Part shown: piece after piece, positions 46,219-54,345 of the stretch
How positions within the stretch are numbered: the stretch's first letter is position 1
How the letters are laid out: every line of letters starts with the position of its first letter
Assembly: GCA_964570325.1 (NCBI GenBank)
Contig: CAZMXS010000010.1
Coordinates: forward strand, 1 to 64,000
Direction: 5' to 3'
Source: CAZMXS01 sp964570325
GTDB taxonomy: Bacteria; Verrucomicrobiota; Kiritimatiellia; CAIQIC01; CAZMXS01
DNA: 64,000 bases
Program-made: the position numbers and the translations under genes
Notes under the pieces: generated by a model
What the model was told of the DNA's origin: nothing
Seen by the model: only the letters and a program-made list of their open reading frames with translations
The model's database searches: none

Positions 46219-47973
46219 TCAAGCGAGGGCGGCCGGCAATTGAACGGCGCGCGCGCCGCGTACAGAGTTGACCAGCCAGATTCGCTCGGCCGCGCGCAAA
46301 TCGGAGCGCGTCAGGACGCGCTCGCATACCCGCCTTTGAGCCAGCAGCCAGGCGCGGTATGTGCCGGGCAGCAGACCGCAGACGACTGGCGGAGTGTAGA
46401 ATTGCCCGTTGCGCTCCACGACGAGGTTGGCGATAGTGGATTCCGTCAGTTCCCCTTTTTCATTCCAGAGGATGACTTCCTCACAATCCGGCCGTTCGGC
46501 CAGCTTTTCCGCATAGATCGCGCGCCGGGTGGTTTTATGAAAAAGAAAGACATTGGATGAATCCACCGGCGTTCGCGCCAGGCCCACGCGGCCGGCCGAC
46601 ACGCGGGCCGCCAGAGGGCGCCACGCGGGCGATCCCGCCAGCCGGCCGTCGCGCCCGACCCGGAGCCGCACCCGACAGGGGCCTGCCGGAAACGCCGGGG
46701 TCAACGATTCAAGTTCTGCGCGCACCGCTTCGATATTCAGCGGAATGGAAAAGTACGCAGCCGAATCGGCAAGGCGCGCCAGATGCCAGTCTAGGAGAAA
46801 ATAACCTTTTCCCGGCTCCCAGCGCAGGGTTTCCAGCAGCTCAAAATCCGCCGGCGGATCTGAAACCACCCGCGCCTTAAGGAGACACTCGTTGTATTCG
46901 CCGGAAGCCGTGGAATCCCAGACGACCCCCCCGCCGGTGCCGTATTCCGCCCGGCCCGCCCGACGGTCAATCAGCACGGTGCGGATCGCCACGTTGAACT
47001 GGGCGCGACCTCCAGGCGCCGCGTATCCGATGCAGCCGGTATAAACCCGCCGCGGGTCCGTTTCCAACTCGGCAATAATGCCCATCGTCGCCGGTTTGGG
47101 CGCGCCGGTGATCGAGGCGGCCGGGAAGAGCGCCTGAAAAATGTCCGCCAGACCGGCCGCGGTCCGCCCGCTCACCGTGGAAGTCATCTGCCACACCGCG
47201 GGATGCCGCTCAACATCGAAGAGGCTTTCCGCCACAACGCTGCCGGGCGCCGCGACACGCCCAATATCGTTGCGGACCATGTCCACAATCATAATGTTCT
47301 CGGCGCGGTTCTTGGGCGAAACTTTGAGCTGGTTGGCCTGGAGCGCGTCCTCGGCCGTGGTCCGGCCGCGCGCCGCCGTGCCTTTCATCGGCCGGGAGAG
47401 CAGTCTTTCACCCTCCCGCTCGAAGAACAATTCCGGTGAAGCCGAGCAGATGGCCCAGTCGCCAATGTCCACGAAGGCCGCATACGGCGCTTGCTGCGCG
47501 GCCGCCAGCCGGGCGAACCATTCCCAGGCATCGCCGGTGAATGGGGCGCGCAGGCGGAAGGTATAATTAACCTGATAGGTCCGGCCCTCGGCGATATACG
47601 CCTTGATTCGCGCGATGGCTTGCGCGTGGCGGTCCGGCGCGACGGCGGATTCCCATTTCGCGGGCGTGGCTGGCGGCGGGCCCCGTGGGCCGGGTGGCGC
47701 GACCCGTTCCGGCGAGGCGAACACGCCGAAGCAAAGCAGCGGAAATCCGCTTTCATCCGCGCGCACCGGCAAGGCCGGATCGAACGCCGGCGCGGCCTCA
47801 TAGGCCATGAACCCGGCGGCGTAGAGCCGCCCGCGCGCGATGCGCGCCTCGATCGCGCGCAGGGCCGGCACGACCCCGGCCGGTTCGCGAACGCAAAAGA
47901 CTTCCGCCGGCTCGCGGAAATGCAGCCAATGACCGCGCCGGGCATCCCGCAGCAGTATGTTGATATTCGCCAT
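46219..47973 (-). CDS. pabB: Aminodeoxychorismate synthase component I fused to aminodeoxychorismate lyase
   Basis: The 584-residue fusion makes p-aminobenzoate for folate. The N-terminal part (about 1-370) is PabB: KAYIAEGRTYQVNYTFRLRA, ASPELFFEREG, the RPMKGTAARGRT motif, NRAENIMIVDMVRNDIGRV and ITGAPKPATMGIIAELE. The C-terminal part (about 390-584) is a PabC-type PLP lyase with the likely Schiff-base lysine in FLFHKTTRRAIYAE and NEKGELTESTIANLVV. Fused PabB-PabC proteins are known in several phyla. The glutaminase PabA is not adjacent. folK lies 10 kb downstream, another folate gene. The start at 47973 gives MANINILLRDARRG. Confidence 0.93.
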   Translation of the reverse strand: MANINILLRDARRGHWLHFREPAEVFCVREPAGVVPALRAIEARIARGRLYAAGFMAYEAAPAFDPALPVRADESGFPLLCFGVFASPERVAPPGPRGPPPATPAKWESAVAPDRHAQAIARIKAYIAEGRTYQVNYTFRLRAPFTGDAWEWFARLAAAQQAPYAAFVDIGDWAICSASPELFFEREGERLLSRPMKGTAARGRTTAEDALQANQLKVSPKNRAENIMIVDMVRNDIGRVAAPGSVVAESLFDVERHPAVWQMTSTVSGRTAAGLADIFQALFPAASITGAPKPATMGIIAELETDPRRVYTGCIGYAAPGGRAQFNVAIRTVLIDRRAGRAEYGTGGGVVWDSTASGEYNECLLKARVVSDPPADFELLETLRWEPGKGYFLLDWHLARLADSAAYFSIPLNIEAVRAELESLTPAFPAGPCRVRLRVGRDGRLAGSPAWRPLAARVSAGRVGLARTPVDSSNVFLFHKTTRRAIYAEKLAERPDCEEVILWNEKGELTESTIANLVVERNGQFYTPPVVCGLLPGTYRAWLLAQRRVCERVLTRSDLRAAERIWLVNSVRGARAVQLPAALA

Positions 47974-48188
47974 CCCGTCACCCCGCCGGGCCCAGGTTGT
48001 TAAACCGCTTCATGCTCCTCAATTGGCCCATCCGGGCGCGAGCAGAAAATGCGCGCCGCGCATTGGGTCAAGCGGGAAGGGATCCTGCCGAATGAAGCGG
48101 GTTGGATGGTTCATGCCGGTTCATCGGCAACCCGGGCCACCCGCCCTCCGGCCGCGGTTTCCGTCCCCAGGAAATTCAAAAGAAAAAA

Positions 48189-48217
48189 TTGACACCATAT
48201 CGCCGCTCCTTTAATCT
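48189..48217 (+). promoter_or_regulatory. Candidate sigma70 promoter for rplM-rpsI
   Basis: TTGACA (48189-48194) and TAATCT (48212-48217) are 17 bp apart, after an A-rich stretch. The start of transcription would be near 48224, leaving about 30 nt before the rplM ATG. Apart from this, the 280-bp gap between pabB and rplM shows nothing I can identify. Confidence 0.5.
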
Positions 48218-48253
48218 CCGCCCCTCTATGTGTTGAACAAGGGCGATTTCCGT

Positions 48254-48682
48254 ATGAAAACGACGTTACCCCGCGAAGCGGATTTGAAGAAACAGTGGTT
48301 TGTGATTGACGCCACGGACAAGCCGGCTGGCCGGCTGGCCGTGCGCATTGCCAACATCCTGCGCGGCAAGACCAAGCCGATTTATACGCCGCACATGGAC
48401 ACCGGCGACTTCGTTGTCGTGATCAATGCGGCGAAGGTCAAGCTCAGCGGTCGGAAGGACGAGCAGAAGAAGTATCAGAGCTATTCCGGTTTTCCGGGCG
48501 GCCACCGGTTCACCAAGGCCGGCGTTATTCGCGCTCGCAAGCCGGCGTATCTCATTGCGCATGCGGTGAAAGACATGCTGCCGCGGAACAAGCTCAGCCG
48601 CCAGTTGATCCGGCGGCTCAAGATTTACGCCGGCGCGGAACACCCGCACGCGGCGCAGAACCCGCAGGCCATCGGCCTGTAA
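48254..48682 (+). CDS. rplM: 50S ribosomal protein L13
   Basis: L13 is an early-assembling large-subunit protein. The 142-residue sequence is standard: KQWFVIDATDKPAGRLAVRI, TPHMDTGDFVVVINAAKVKL, YSGFPGGHRFTKAGVI, VKDMLPRNKLSRQLIRRLKI and YAGAEHPHAAQNP. The ATG at 48254 gives the family length; an in-frame TTG at 48230 is possible but less likely. It is followed by rpsI after 24 bp, the usual bacterial pair. Confidence 0.98.
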   Translation: MKTTLPREADLKKQWFVIDATDKPAGRLAVRIANILRGKTKPIYTPHMDTGDFVVVINAAKVKLSGRKDEQKKYQSYSGFPGGHRFTKAGVIRARKPAYLIAHAVKDMLPRNKLSRQLIRRLKIYAGAEHPHAAQNPQAIGL

Positions 48683-48706
48683 ACGGATCAACGGAGGAAG
48701 TCAGCC

Positions 48707-49117
48707 GTGGTACAGAAGATATCGGAATATGTCGCTACGGGCCGTCGGAAAACGGCGGTTGCCCGTGTCCGGCTCGCGCACGGGGTCGGCAAGATCATCG
48801 TCAACGGCCGGGATTTCAAGGCGTATTTCCCGGTGGAATCCATCCGGAATTTTATCGAGCAGCCGTTCAAGGCGACGGATACCCTCAAGCGGTATGACGT
48901 GATCGCCACGCTTAATGGCGGCGGGCTCAATGGGCAGGCCGGCGCGTTGCGCCACGGGATTTCCCGCGCCCTGCTCTACACGGACACCACGGAGGAGAAA
49001 CCCATCCGCAAGGCCCTCAAGTCCGGCGGTTTCCTGACCCGCGACCAGCGCATGAAGGAGCGCAAGAAATACGGACAACCGGGGGCGCGCAAGCGGTTCC
49101 AGTTCTCGAAACGCTAA
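48707..49117 (+). CDS. rpsI: 30S ribosomal protein S9
   Basis: S9 reaches the P-site tRNA with its C-terminal arginine tail. The 136-residue protein shows YVATGRRKTAVARVRLAHGVG, NGGGLNGQAGALRHGISRAL and the C-terminal KKYGQPGARKRFQFSKR. The GTG at 48707 has GGAGGAAG at 48693-48700. A terminator hairpin lies 24 bp after the stop, closing the rplM-rpsI operon. Confidence 0.98.
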   Translation: MVQKISEYVATGRRKTAVARVRLAHGVGKIIVNGRDFKAYFPVESIRNFIEQPFKATDTLKRYDVIATLNGGGLNGQAGALRHGISRALLYTDTTEEKPIRKALKSGGFLTRDQRMKERKKYGQPGARKRFQFSKR

Positions 49118-49141
49118 TCCTTGCCGCCGTTTGCCGCGACG

Positions 49142-49168
49142 ACCCCGAATGTCAACCGCATTCGGGGT
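49142..49168 (+). terminator. Hairpin terminator after rpsI
   Basis: A 10-bp stem (ACCCCGAATG at 49142-49151 with 49159-49168) encloses a 7-nt loop and is followed by TTGTCGTTTCTT. Stem and position fit transcription termination of the ribosomal operon. Confidence 0.75.
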
Positions 49169-49275
49169 TTGTCGTTTCTTCGACAGGCGGTTGTGGATGC
49201 ATAATCTTGGACCGAGAAACTTGAGGTTGAAAACCTGAGATTTGAGTGAAAAAACAGCGGGCAATCGCCGCCGAC

Positions 49276-49296
49276 TTTTCACCTTGAAATTTGAAC
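49276..49296 (+). repeat. Three 7-nt TTGAA-type units before argJ
   Basis: The units TTTTCAC, CTTGAAA and TTTGAAC end 2 nt before the argJ ATG at 49299. A related but less regular tract (ACTTGAGGTTGAAAAC and similar) lies at 49218-49246. No Shine-Dalgarno sequence is present. Confidence 0.6.
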
Positions 49297-49298
49297 TT

Positions 49299-50504
49299 AT
49301 GAAAACTCCACATGTAAACATTCAAGAAATGATCCGGCTCCCCAAGGGCTTTCGGGCCGGCGGGGTGGCCGCCGGGCTCAAGAAAAGCGGCGATCGTGAC
49401 ATGGCGCTGATTTTTTCCGACACGCCCTGCGCGATGGCCGGCACGTTCACCACCAATCAGGTCAAAGCCGCGACGGTGAAACTCGACATGGCGCGGCTCA
49501 AGAGCCGGACGCCGGGCCACGGGGTGATCATCAACAGCGGCAACGCGAACTGTTGCAATGGGCCGCAAGGGATGAAAGATGCGGAGCGGATGGCGGCATT
49601 GACCGCTGAATTACTCGGGGTCAGTCCGCAGACCTGCTACGTCTGCTCCACCGGCCGGATTGGCGTTAACCTGCCGATGGATATCATTGAACCCGGCATT
49701 CGGAAGATTGTCGGCGCCATTCGCGCGGATGGCGGCGAGGAGGCCGCGCGCGCGATTATGACCACGGACACGCGACCAAAATTTGGCACCGTCCGCCTGA
49801 AGATCGGCGACCGGCCGGTGATCCTTTCCGGCATGGCCAAGGGCGCGGGGATGATTGAGCCCCACATGGCGACCATGCTTTGTTTCCTGCTGACCGATGC
49901 GCGGGTCAAGCCCGGCGCGCTGCAGCGGGCGCTGTCGGATGCGGTCGCGGATAGTTTCAACCGCATCACGGTGGACGGCGACATGAGCACGAACGACACC
50001 GTCCTGTTCTTCGCGAATGGCCAGGCCGGCAATGCCGAACTCGGCCCGGGCCATAAGGATTGGCCGGCATTTGCCGCGGCAGTCCGGGCCTTGTGCCTCA
50101 ACCTGGCGTTGAAGATGGTTCATGACGGCGAAGGCGCCGACAAGTTTGTCACCATCCGGGTCAAGGGCGCGCGGAATGCGGCGGACGCGGATGTCGCGGC
50201 TCGGTCGGTCGCCAATTCCATGCTGGTGAAAACCTCCTGGGCCGGCGGCTACCCGAACTGGGGCCGGATCATGGATGCGCTGGGCTACAGCCCGGCGCGG
50301 GTAATTGAAAACAAGGTCGAAATGTTCTATGACGGACGCCTGGCCGTCCGCCAAGGCGTCAAGGCTGGGGTGTCCATTGACCAGATGAAGCGCATTCAGG
50401 CGCAAAAGGATTTTACGATCACGATTGATCTGCACCTCGGCCAGGGCGAGGCGGTGATCTATACGTGCAACTGCACGGAGGAGTACGTGCGGATCAATAT
50501 GTAA
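49299..50504 (+). CDS. argJ: Bifunctional ornithine acetyltransferase / N-acetylglutamate synthase
   Basis: ArgJ recycles the acetyl group from N-acetylornithine to glutamate in arginine synthesis. The 401-residue precursor has AGTFTTNQVKAATVKLD, VIINSGNANCCNGPQG, the substrate region STGRIGVNLPMDII, KGAGMIEPHMATMLCFLLTD with the self-cleavage site before the nucleophilic Thr of HMATML, and NRITVDGDMSTNDTVL. The family usually has STGVIG; here the third residue is Arg. The ATG at 49299 follows directly on the 7-nt repeat. An in-frame codon at 49242 would add repeat-encoded residues. It heads argJ-argB-argD-argG. Confidence 0.96.
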   Translation: MKTPHVNIQEMIRLPKGFRAGGVAAGLKKSGDRDMALIFSDTPCAMAGTFTTNQVKAATVKLDMARLKSRTPGHGVIINSGNANCCNGPQGMKDAERMAALTAELLGVSPQTCYVCSTGRIGVNLPMDIIEPGIRKIVGAIRADGGEEAARAIMTTDTRPKFGTVRLKIGDRPVILSGMAKGAGMIEPHMATMLCFLLTDARVKPGALQRALSDAVADSFNRITVDGDMSTNDTVLFFANGQAGNAELGPGHKDWPAFAAAVRALCLNLALKMVHDGEGADKFVTIRVKGARNAADADVAARSVANSMLVKTSWAGGYPNWGRIMDALGYSPARVIENKVEMFYDGRLAVRQGVKAGVSIDQMKRIQAQKDFTITIDLHLGQGEAVIYTCNCTEEYVRINM

Positions 50505-50506
50505 AT

Positions 50507-50577
50507 CTCGTACTCGATACGAGCTTGGGCTGTTTCTTTCGAGTAGGAGTACGAGTACGATCCGCGAGTACGAGTAG
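50507..50577. repeat. Hairpin and GAGTAC hexamer array between argJ and argB
   Basis: CTCGTA and TACGAG flank a CTCGA loop at 50507-50523. From 50541 to 50577 hexamers GAGTAG, GAGTAC, GAGTAC, (GATCCGC), GAGTAC and GAGTAG follow one another, ending 13 nt before the argB ATG. They fill most of the 86-bp spacer. Confidence 0.6.
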
Positions 50578-50590
50578 CGAGGTCATTCCC

Positions 50591-51463
50591 ATGCAAAAAG
50601 TCATCGAAAAAGCCGACGTCCTGATCGAAGCGCTGCCGTATATCCAGAAGTTCCGGGGCGATGTCGTGGTCGTCAAGTTCGGCGGCAGCGCCGTGGAGGA
50701 CAAGACCGCCGTCGCAAACATCCTGAAGGATATTGCGTTCATGGAATGCGTCGGGCTCTGCCCCGTGCTGGTCCACGGCGGCGGCAAGGCGATTTCTCAG
50801 CGGATGACGGAAGCCGGCCTCAAACCGGCCTTCCTCAAGGGCTTGCGGGTGACGGATGCCGATTCGATCCGGATCGTTGAGCAGGTGCTGAACCGGGAGG
50901 TCAATGCCGACCTGGTCCAGCAGCTCGAGGGGTTCGGCTGCAAGGCGCGCGGTCTGCACGGCGAGCATATCATCACCGCGGCCAAACACACGGAGCGGGA
51001 TCCGCAGAGCGGCGCGACGCTGGACTGGGGCTTTGTCGGCGACGTGACGGACGTGGATGTCGAGATTATCCGGGCCTTTATCCGCTCGCAGATCGTGCCG
51101 GTAATCACCCCGCTCGGGTATGGGCGGGACCGGCTGCTGTATAATATCAATGCCGACGAGGCCGCGGCGGCGATCGCCACCAAACTGGAGGCGCGCAAGC
51201 TGGTGTTTCTCTCGGACGTGCCCGGCCTGTTGCGCGACCCGGCGGATAAAACTTCGATTATCTCCACGCTCAAACTCGGCGAGGTGGAGGAGCTGATCCG
51301 CCGCGGGGTGATCAGCGGCGGGATGATCCCGAAGATCGGCGGCGCGATCAAGGCGCTCAAGTCCGGGGTCAGGAAAACGCATATTATTGACGCGGCGTTG
51401 CCGCATTCTTTGTTGTTGGAGTTGTTTACGGATCAGGGAGTCGGAACGGAGATTGTCCAATGA
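50591..51463 (+). CDS. argB: Acetylglutamate kinase
   Basis: ArgB phosphorylates N-acetylglutamate, the second step of arginine synthesis. The 290-residue protein shows DVVVVKFGGSAVED, CPVLVHGGGKAISQRM, RVTDADSIRIVEQVL, NINADEAAAAIATKL, KLVFLSDVPGLLRD and SGGMIPKIGGAIKAL. The ATG at 50591 has GCGAGG at 50577-50582. The frame is open upstream to 50465, but that part is the argJ end and the hexamer repeat. It overlaps argD by 4 bp. The gene for N-acetylglutamylphosphate reductase (argC) is not in the window. Confidence 0.97.
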   Translation: MQKVIEKADVLIEALPYIQKFRGDVVVVKFGGSAVEDKTAVANILKDIAFMECVGLCPVLVHGGGKAISQRMTEAGLKPAFLKGLRVTDADSIRIVEQVLNREVNADLVQQLEGFGCKARGLHGEHIITAAKHTERDPQSGATLDWGFVGDVTDVDVEIIRAFIRSQIVPVITPLGYGRDRLLYNINADEAAAAIATKLEARKLVFLSDVPGLLRDPADKTSIISTLKLGEVEELIRRGVISGGMIPKIGGAIKALKSGVRKTHIIDAALPHSLLLELFTDQGVGTEIVQ

Positions 51464-52665
51464 ATTCATCCAGTGAAGTCGTGCAGACCCATCAGCGGTA
51501 TGTCATGTCCACCTACGCGCCGGAGACGGTATTTGTCCGGGGCCGGGGCGCCAAGCTGTGGGATTTCGAGAACCGGGAGTACCTTGATTTCCTGTCCGGC
51601 ATTTCCGTGCTGAACGTCGGGCATTGCCACCCGAAGGTGGTCGCGGCGGTCACGCGGCAGGCCGGCAAGCTGATGCATACGTCGAACCTGTTCTTCAACG
51701 AGAACCAGCCGGCGCTGGCCAAGGCGCTCTCCGAGCGGTCGCTCGGCGGCAAGTGTTTCTTTTGTAACTCGGGCGCCGAGGCGAACGAAGGTCTGATCAA
51801 GCTCGCGCGGCTTTGGGGTCACGCCGAGGGCCGGTATGAGATCATTACCATGCGGAACTCGTTCCATGGCCGGACGCTGGCCACGCTGACCGCGACCGGA
51901 CAGACGAAATATCAGAAGGGCTTCGAGCCGATGGTGCCCGGTTTCGCCTACGCCGACTTCAACGACCTGGCGTCGGTCCAGGCGGCCCTTACGGACCGGA
52001 CCGTCGGCGTGCTCGTCGAGGCCGTCCAGGGCGAAGGCGGCATCCTGCCGGCCACCGCCGAGTTCATGCAGGGCCTGCGCAAGCTGTGCGACGAGAAGAA
52101 CCTGTTAATGCTGTGCGACGAGGTTCAGTGCGGCATGGGCCGGACGGGCAAATGGTTCGGCTACCAGCACTATAATGTCCAGCCGGACGCGATCTCGCTG
52201 GCCAAGGCGCTCGGCGGCGGCTTCCCGATCGGCGCGCTCTGCGCCGGGCCGAAACTGTCCGACGTCTTCAAGCCGGGCAATCACGCCAGCACCTTCGGCG
52301 GCAATCCGCTGGCCTGCGCCGCGGCGCTGGCCGTGATCGAGGTGATCGAGGAGGAGGAACTGCTCCGGAACGCCGAGCGAATGGGCAAATTGTTCATGGA
52401 CGAGTTGCGGAAACTGGCCGAGAAATACTACTTCATCAAGGAAATCCGGGGCCTGGGCCTGATGGTCGGCATGGTTTGCGACCGGCCCGTCAAGCCGCTG
52501 GAAAAGATCGCCAAGGAGAAAGGGCTGGTAACCATCGCGACCGCGGAAAAGGTGATCCGGTTCCTGCCGCCGCTGAATGTGAACGATCAGTTGATCAAAA
52601 AAGCCGCGCAAATTATGGACGAGGCCTGTGTGGCCTGGCCCGAGCCGTGGGGGAGGAATGCCTAA
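51460..52665 (+). CDS. argD: Acetylornithine aminotransferase
   Basis: ArgD is a class III PLP aminotransferase making N-acetylornithine; in some organisms it also serves in lysine synthesis. The 401-residue protein shows LDFLSGISVLNVGHCHPKV, FFCNSGAEANEGLIKLAR, NSFHGRTLATLTATGQ, VEAVQGEGGILPAT, LCDEVQCGMGRTGKWF and the Schiff-base lysine in SLAKALGGGFPIGALC. The stop codon is followed directly by the argG ATG. argF (ornithine carbamoyltransferase), expected between them in many operons, is absent. Confidence 0.95.
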   Translation: MNSSSEVVQTHQRYVMSTYAPETVFVRGRGAKLWDFENREYLDFLSGISVLNVGHCHPKVVAAVTRQAGKLMHTSNLFFNENQPALAKALSERSLGGKCFFCNSGAEANEGLIKLARLWGHAEGRYEIITMRNSFHGRTLATLTATGQTKYQKGFEPMVPGFAYADFNDLASVQAALTDRTVGVLVEAVQGEGGILPATAEFMQGLRKLCDEKNLLMLCDEVQCGMGRTGKWFGYQHYNVQPDAISLAKALGGGFPIGALCAGPKLSDVFKPGNHASTFGGNPLACAAALAVIEVIEEEELLRNAERMGKLFMDELRKLAEKYYFIKEIRGLGLMVGMVCDRPVKPLEKIAKEKGLVTIATAEKVIRFLPPLNVNDQLIKKAAQIMDEACVAWPEPWGRNA

Positions 52666-53871
52666 ATGAAAATAGTGCTCGCTTATTCGGGTGGTTTGGA
52701 CACGTCGGTCATTCTGCGTTGGCTGGTGGAAACCTACAAGGCCGAGGTGATCGCTTTCGCGGCCAACATCGGCCAGGCGGAGGAACTGGGCGGCTTGAAG
52801 CAGAAGGCGCTGAAAACCGGCGCTTCCAAAATCTACATTGATGATCTGCGCGCCGAGTTCGCGCGCGACTTCATCTTTCCGATGCTGCGCGCGGGCGCGG
52901 TCTACGAGTCCGGTTATCTGCTGGGAACCTCAATTGCCCGCCCGCTGATCGCCAAGCGGATGGTGGAGATCGCGCGGGCCCATCAGGCCGACGCCATCAG
53001 CCATGGCGCGACCGGCAAGGGCAACGACCAGGTTCGGTTCGAGGTGACGGCCTACGCGCTGATGCCCAACATTCAGATCATTGCGCCCTGGCGCGAACCG
53101 CGGTTCCGCGAGCAGTTCGCCGGGCGGCGGGCGATGATTGAATATTGCGAGCGGCATCGAATTCCGGTCGAGGTCACATCGAAGAAACCGTATTCCACGG
53201 ATCGCAATCTGCTGCACATCTCGTTCGAGGGCGGGATTCTCGAGGATGCTTGGAACGAGCCGCCGCCGGAAATGTTCAAGCTGTCCGTCGCGCCGGAAAA
53301 GGCGCCGGCGAAGCCGGAATATGTCGAGATCGAGTTCAAGGGCGGCGACGCCGTCGCCGTGAACGGCAAGCGGTTGAACCCGCTGCAGGTCATGGAGACG
53401 TTGAATGCGCTCGGCGGTCGGCACGGCGTGGGCCGGGCGGACCTGGTGGAAAATCGGTTCGTGGGGATCAAGAGCCGCGGCGTTTACGAAACGCCAGGCG
53501 GCACGATTCTGCACAAAGCCCGCGAAGCGGTGGAGCAGATTACCATGGATCGCGAGGTGCTCCATCTGCGTAATTCGCTGGTGCCGCGCTACGCCGAACT
53601 GGTCTACTATGGTTTCTGGTTCGCGCCGGAACGGATCATGCTCCAAAAGGCGATGGACGAAGCCGCTGCCTGCGTCACGGGCGTTGCGCGCCTGAAGCTG
53701 TACAAAGGTTCCTGTGTGATCGCCGGGCGCAAGTCGAAGCAGTCGCTGTTCGATCCGCGTCTCGCCAGTTTCGAAGGCAATGTCGGTTACGACCAGGGCG
53801 ACGCCACCGGCTTCATCAAGCTCAACGCGCTGCGTTTGCGCGTGCGCGCGCGAGCCCTAGGCAAAAAATAA
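52666..53871 (+). CDS. argG: Argininosuccinate synthase
   Basis: ArgG joins citrulline and aspartate with ATP. The 401-residue protein starts with the P-loop KIVLAYSGGLDTSVIL, then has LLGTSIARPLIAKRMVEIA, SHGATGKGNDQVRFE, STDRNLLHISFEGGILEDA and SRGVYETPGGTILHKA, which are all classical. It is the last gene of the arg operon here; argH is not seen. Four bp after its stop begins the left inverted repeat of the GxxExxY cassette. Confidence 0.97.
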   Translation: MKIVLAYSGGLDTSVILRWLVETYKAEVIAFAANIGQAEELGGLKQKALKTGASKIYIDDLRAEFARDFIFPMLRAGAVYESGYLLGTSIARPLIAKRMVEIARAHQADAISHGATGKGNDQVRFEVTAYALMPNIQIIAPWREPRFREQFAGRRAMIEYCERHRIPVEVTSKKPYSTDRNLLHISFEGGILEDAWNEPPPEMFKLSVAPEKAPAKPEYVEIEFKGGDAVAVNGKRLNPLQVMETLNALGGRHGVGRADLVENRFVGIKSRGVYETPGGTILHKAREAVEQITMDREVLHLRNSLVPRYAELVYYGFWFAPERIMLQKAMDEAAACVTGVARLKLYKGSCVIAGRKSKQSLFDPRLASFEGNVGYDQGDATGFIKLNALRLRVRARALGKK

Positions 53872-53875
53872 GGAA

Positions 53876-53906
53876 ACCGCGAATTAACGCGAATTTTCGC
53901 GAATTG
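53876..53906 (+). repeat. Left 31-bp inverted repeat of the GxxExxY cassette
   Basis: It begins ACCGCGAATT and ends TTCGCGAATTG, with GCGAATT at 10-nt steps three times. It differs from the reverse complement of the right repeat at positions 11 and 21. Confidence 0.85.
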
Positions 53907-53918
53907 GGAGGGGTCGGG

Positions 53919-54305
53919 GTGGCGGCGGAGGTTCTGGAAAAGGAATTAGTGTATCAACTTGTCGGGTGCGCAATGCGTGTACATCGGGAAGTCGGATACG
54001 GATTGCGGGAAGAGACTTATGAACGCGCGCTATGCGTGGAGCTGGCGCATAATTCCTTGAAATACGACCAGCAATTGGCTTTTCCGGTCTTTTATCGCGG
54101 CCAGAAAATGGATGACTATATCCCTGACATGGCCGTCGAACAGAGAGTTTTGATTGACGCGAAAACCATCGATGCCATAACCGATACCGAACGCGGGCAG
54201 ATGTTGAACTATCTTCGTATCACTGGTTACAGAGTAGGTTTGATTATCAATTTCAAGCACCCTTCCCTGCAGCGGGAGCGCATGGTTCTTGATCCATCGA
54301 GATAA
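53919..54305 (+). CDS. GxxExxY protein
   Basis: The 128-residue protein belongs to the GxxExxY family, related by fold to PD-(D/E)XK nucleases. The name-giving motif is GYGLREETYERAL; KELVYQLVGCAMRVHREVGYG precedes it and VLIDAKTIDAITDTERGQM and NYLRITGYRVGLIINF follow, with the DxK pair (DAK) typical of nuclease cores. Function is not established. The GTG at 53919 follows GGGAGGGG; a TTG at 53904 lies inside the left inverted repeat. The gene is bracketed by inverted repeats, which suggests it travels as a unit. Confidence 0.88.
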   Translation: MAAEVLEKELVYQLVGCAMRVHREVGYGLREETYERALCVELAHNSLKYDQQLAFPVFYRGQKMDDYIPDMAVEQRVLIDAKTIDAITDTERGQMLNYLRITGYRVGLIINFKHPSLQRERMVLDPSR

Positions 54306-54308
54306 AAA

Positions 54309-54339
54309 CAATTCGCGATAATTCGCGTCAATTCGCGGT
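54309..54339 (-). repeat. Right 31-bp inverted repeat of the GxxExxY cassette
   Basis: On the plus strand it begins CAATTCGCG and ends AATTCGCGGT. It ends 6 bp before the lysA ATG, so lysA has no separate Shine-Dalgarno region. Confidence 0.85.
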
Positions 54340-54345
54340 CAATAA

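Larger units (their letters stand above)
53876..54339. mobile_element. 464-bp cassette: GxxExxY gene between 31-bp inverted repeats
   Basis: The left end (53876-53906) and the right end (54309-54339) are inverted copies matching at 29 of 31 positions. Each is built of three 10-nt steps sharing GCGAATT. The only gene inside is the GxxExxY protein, whose stop is 3 bp from the right repeat. The element sits between argG (4 bp away) and lysA (6 bp away) and has no transposase. It looks like a compact inserted or mobilised cassette. No target-site duplication is evident: the flanks are AGGAA and CAATA. Confidence 0.6.
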
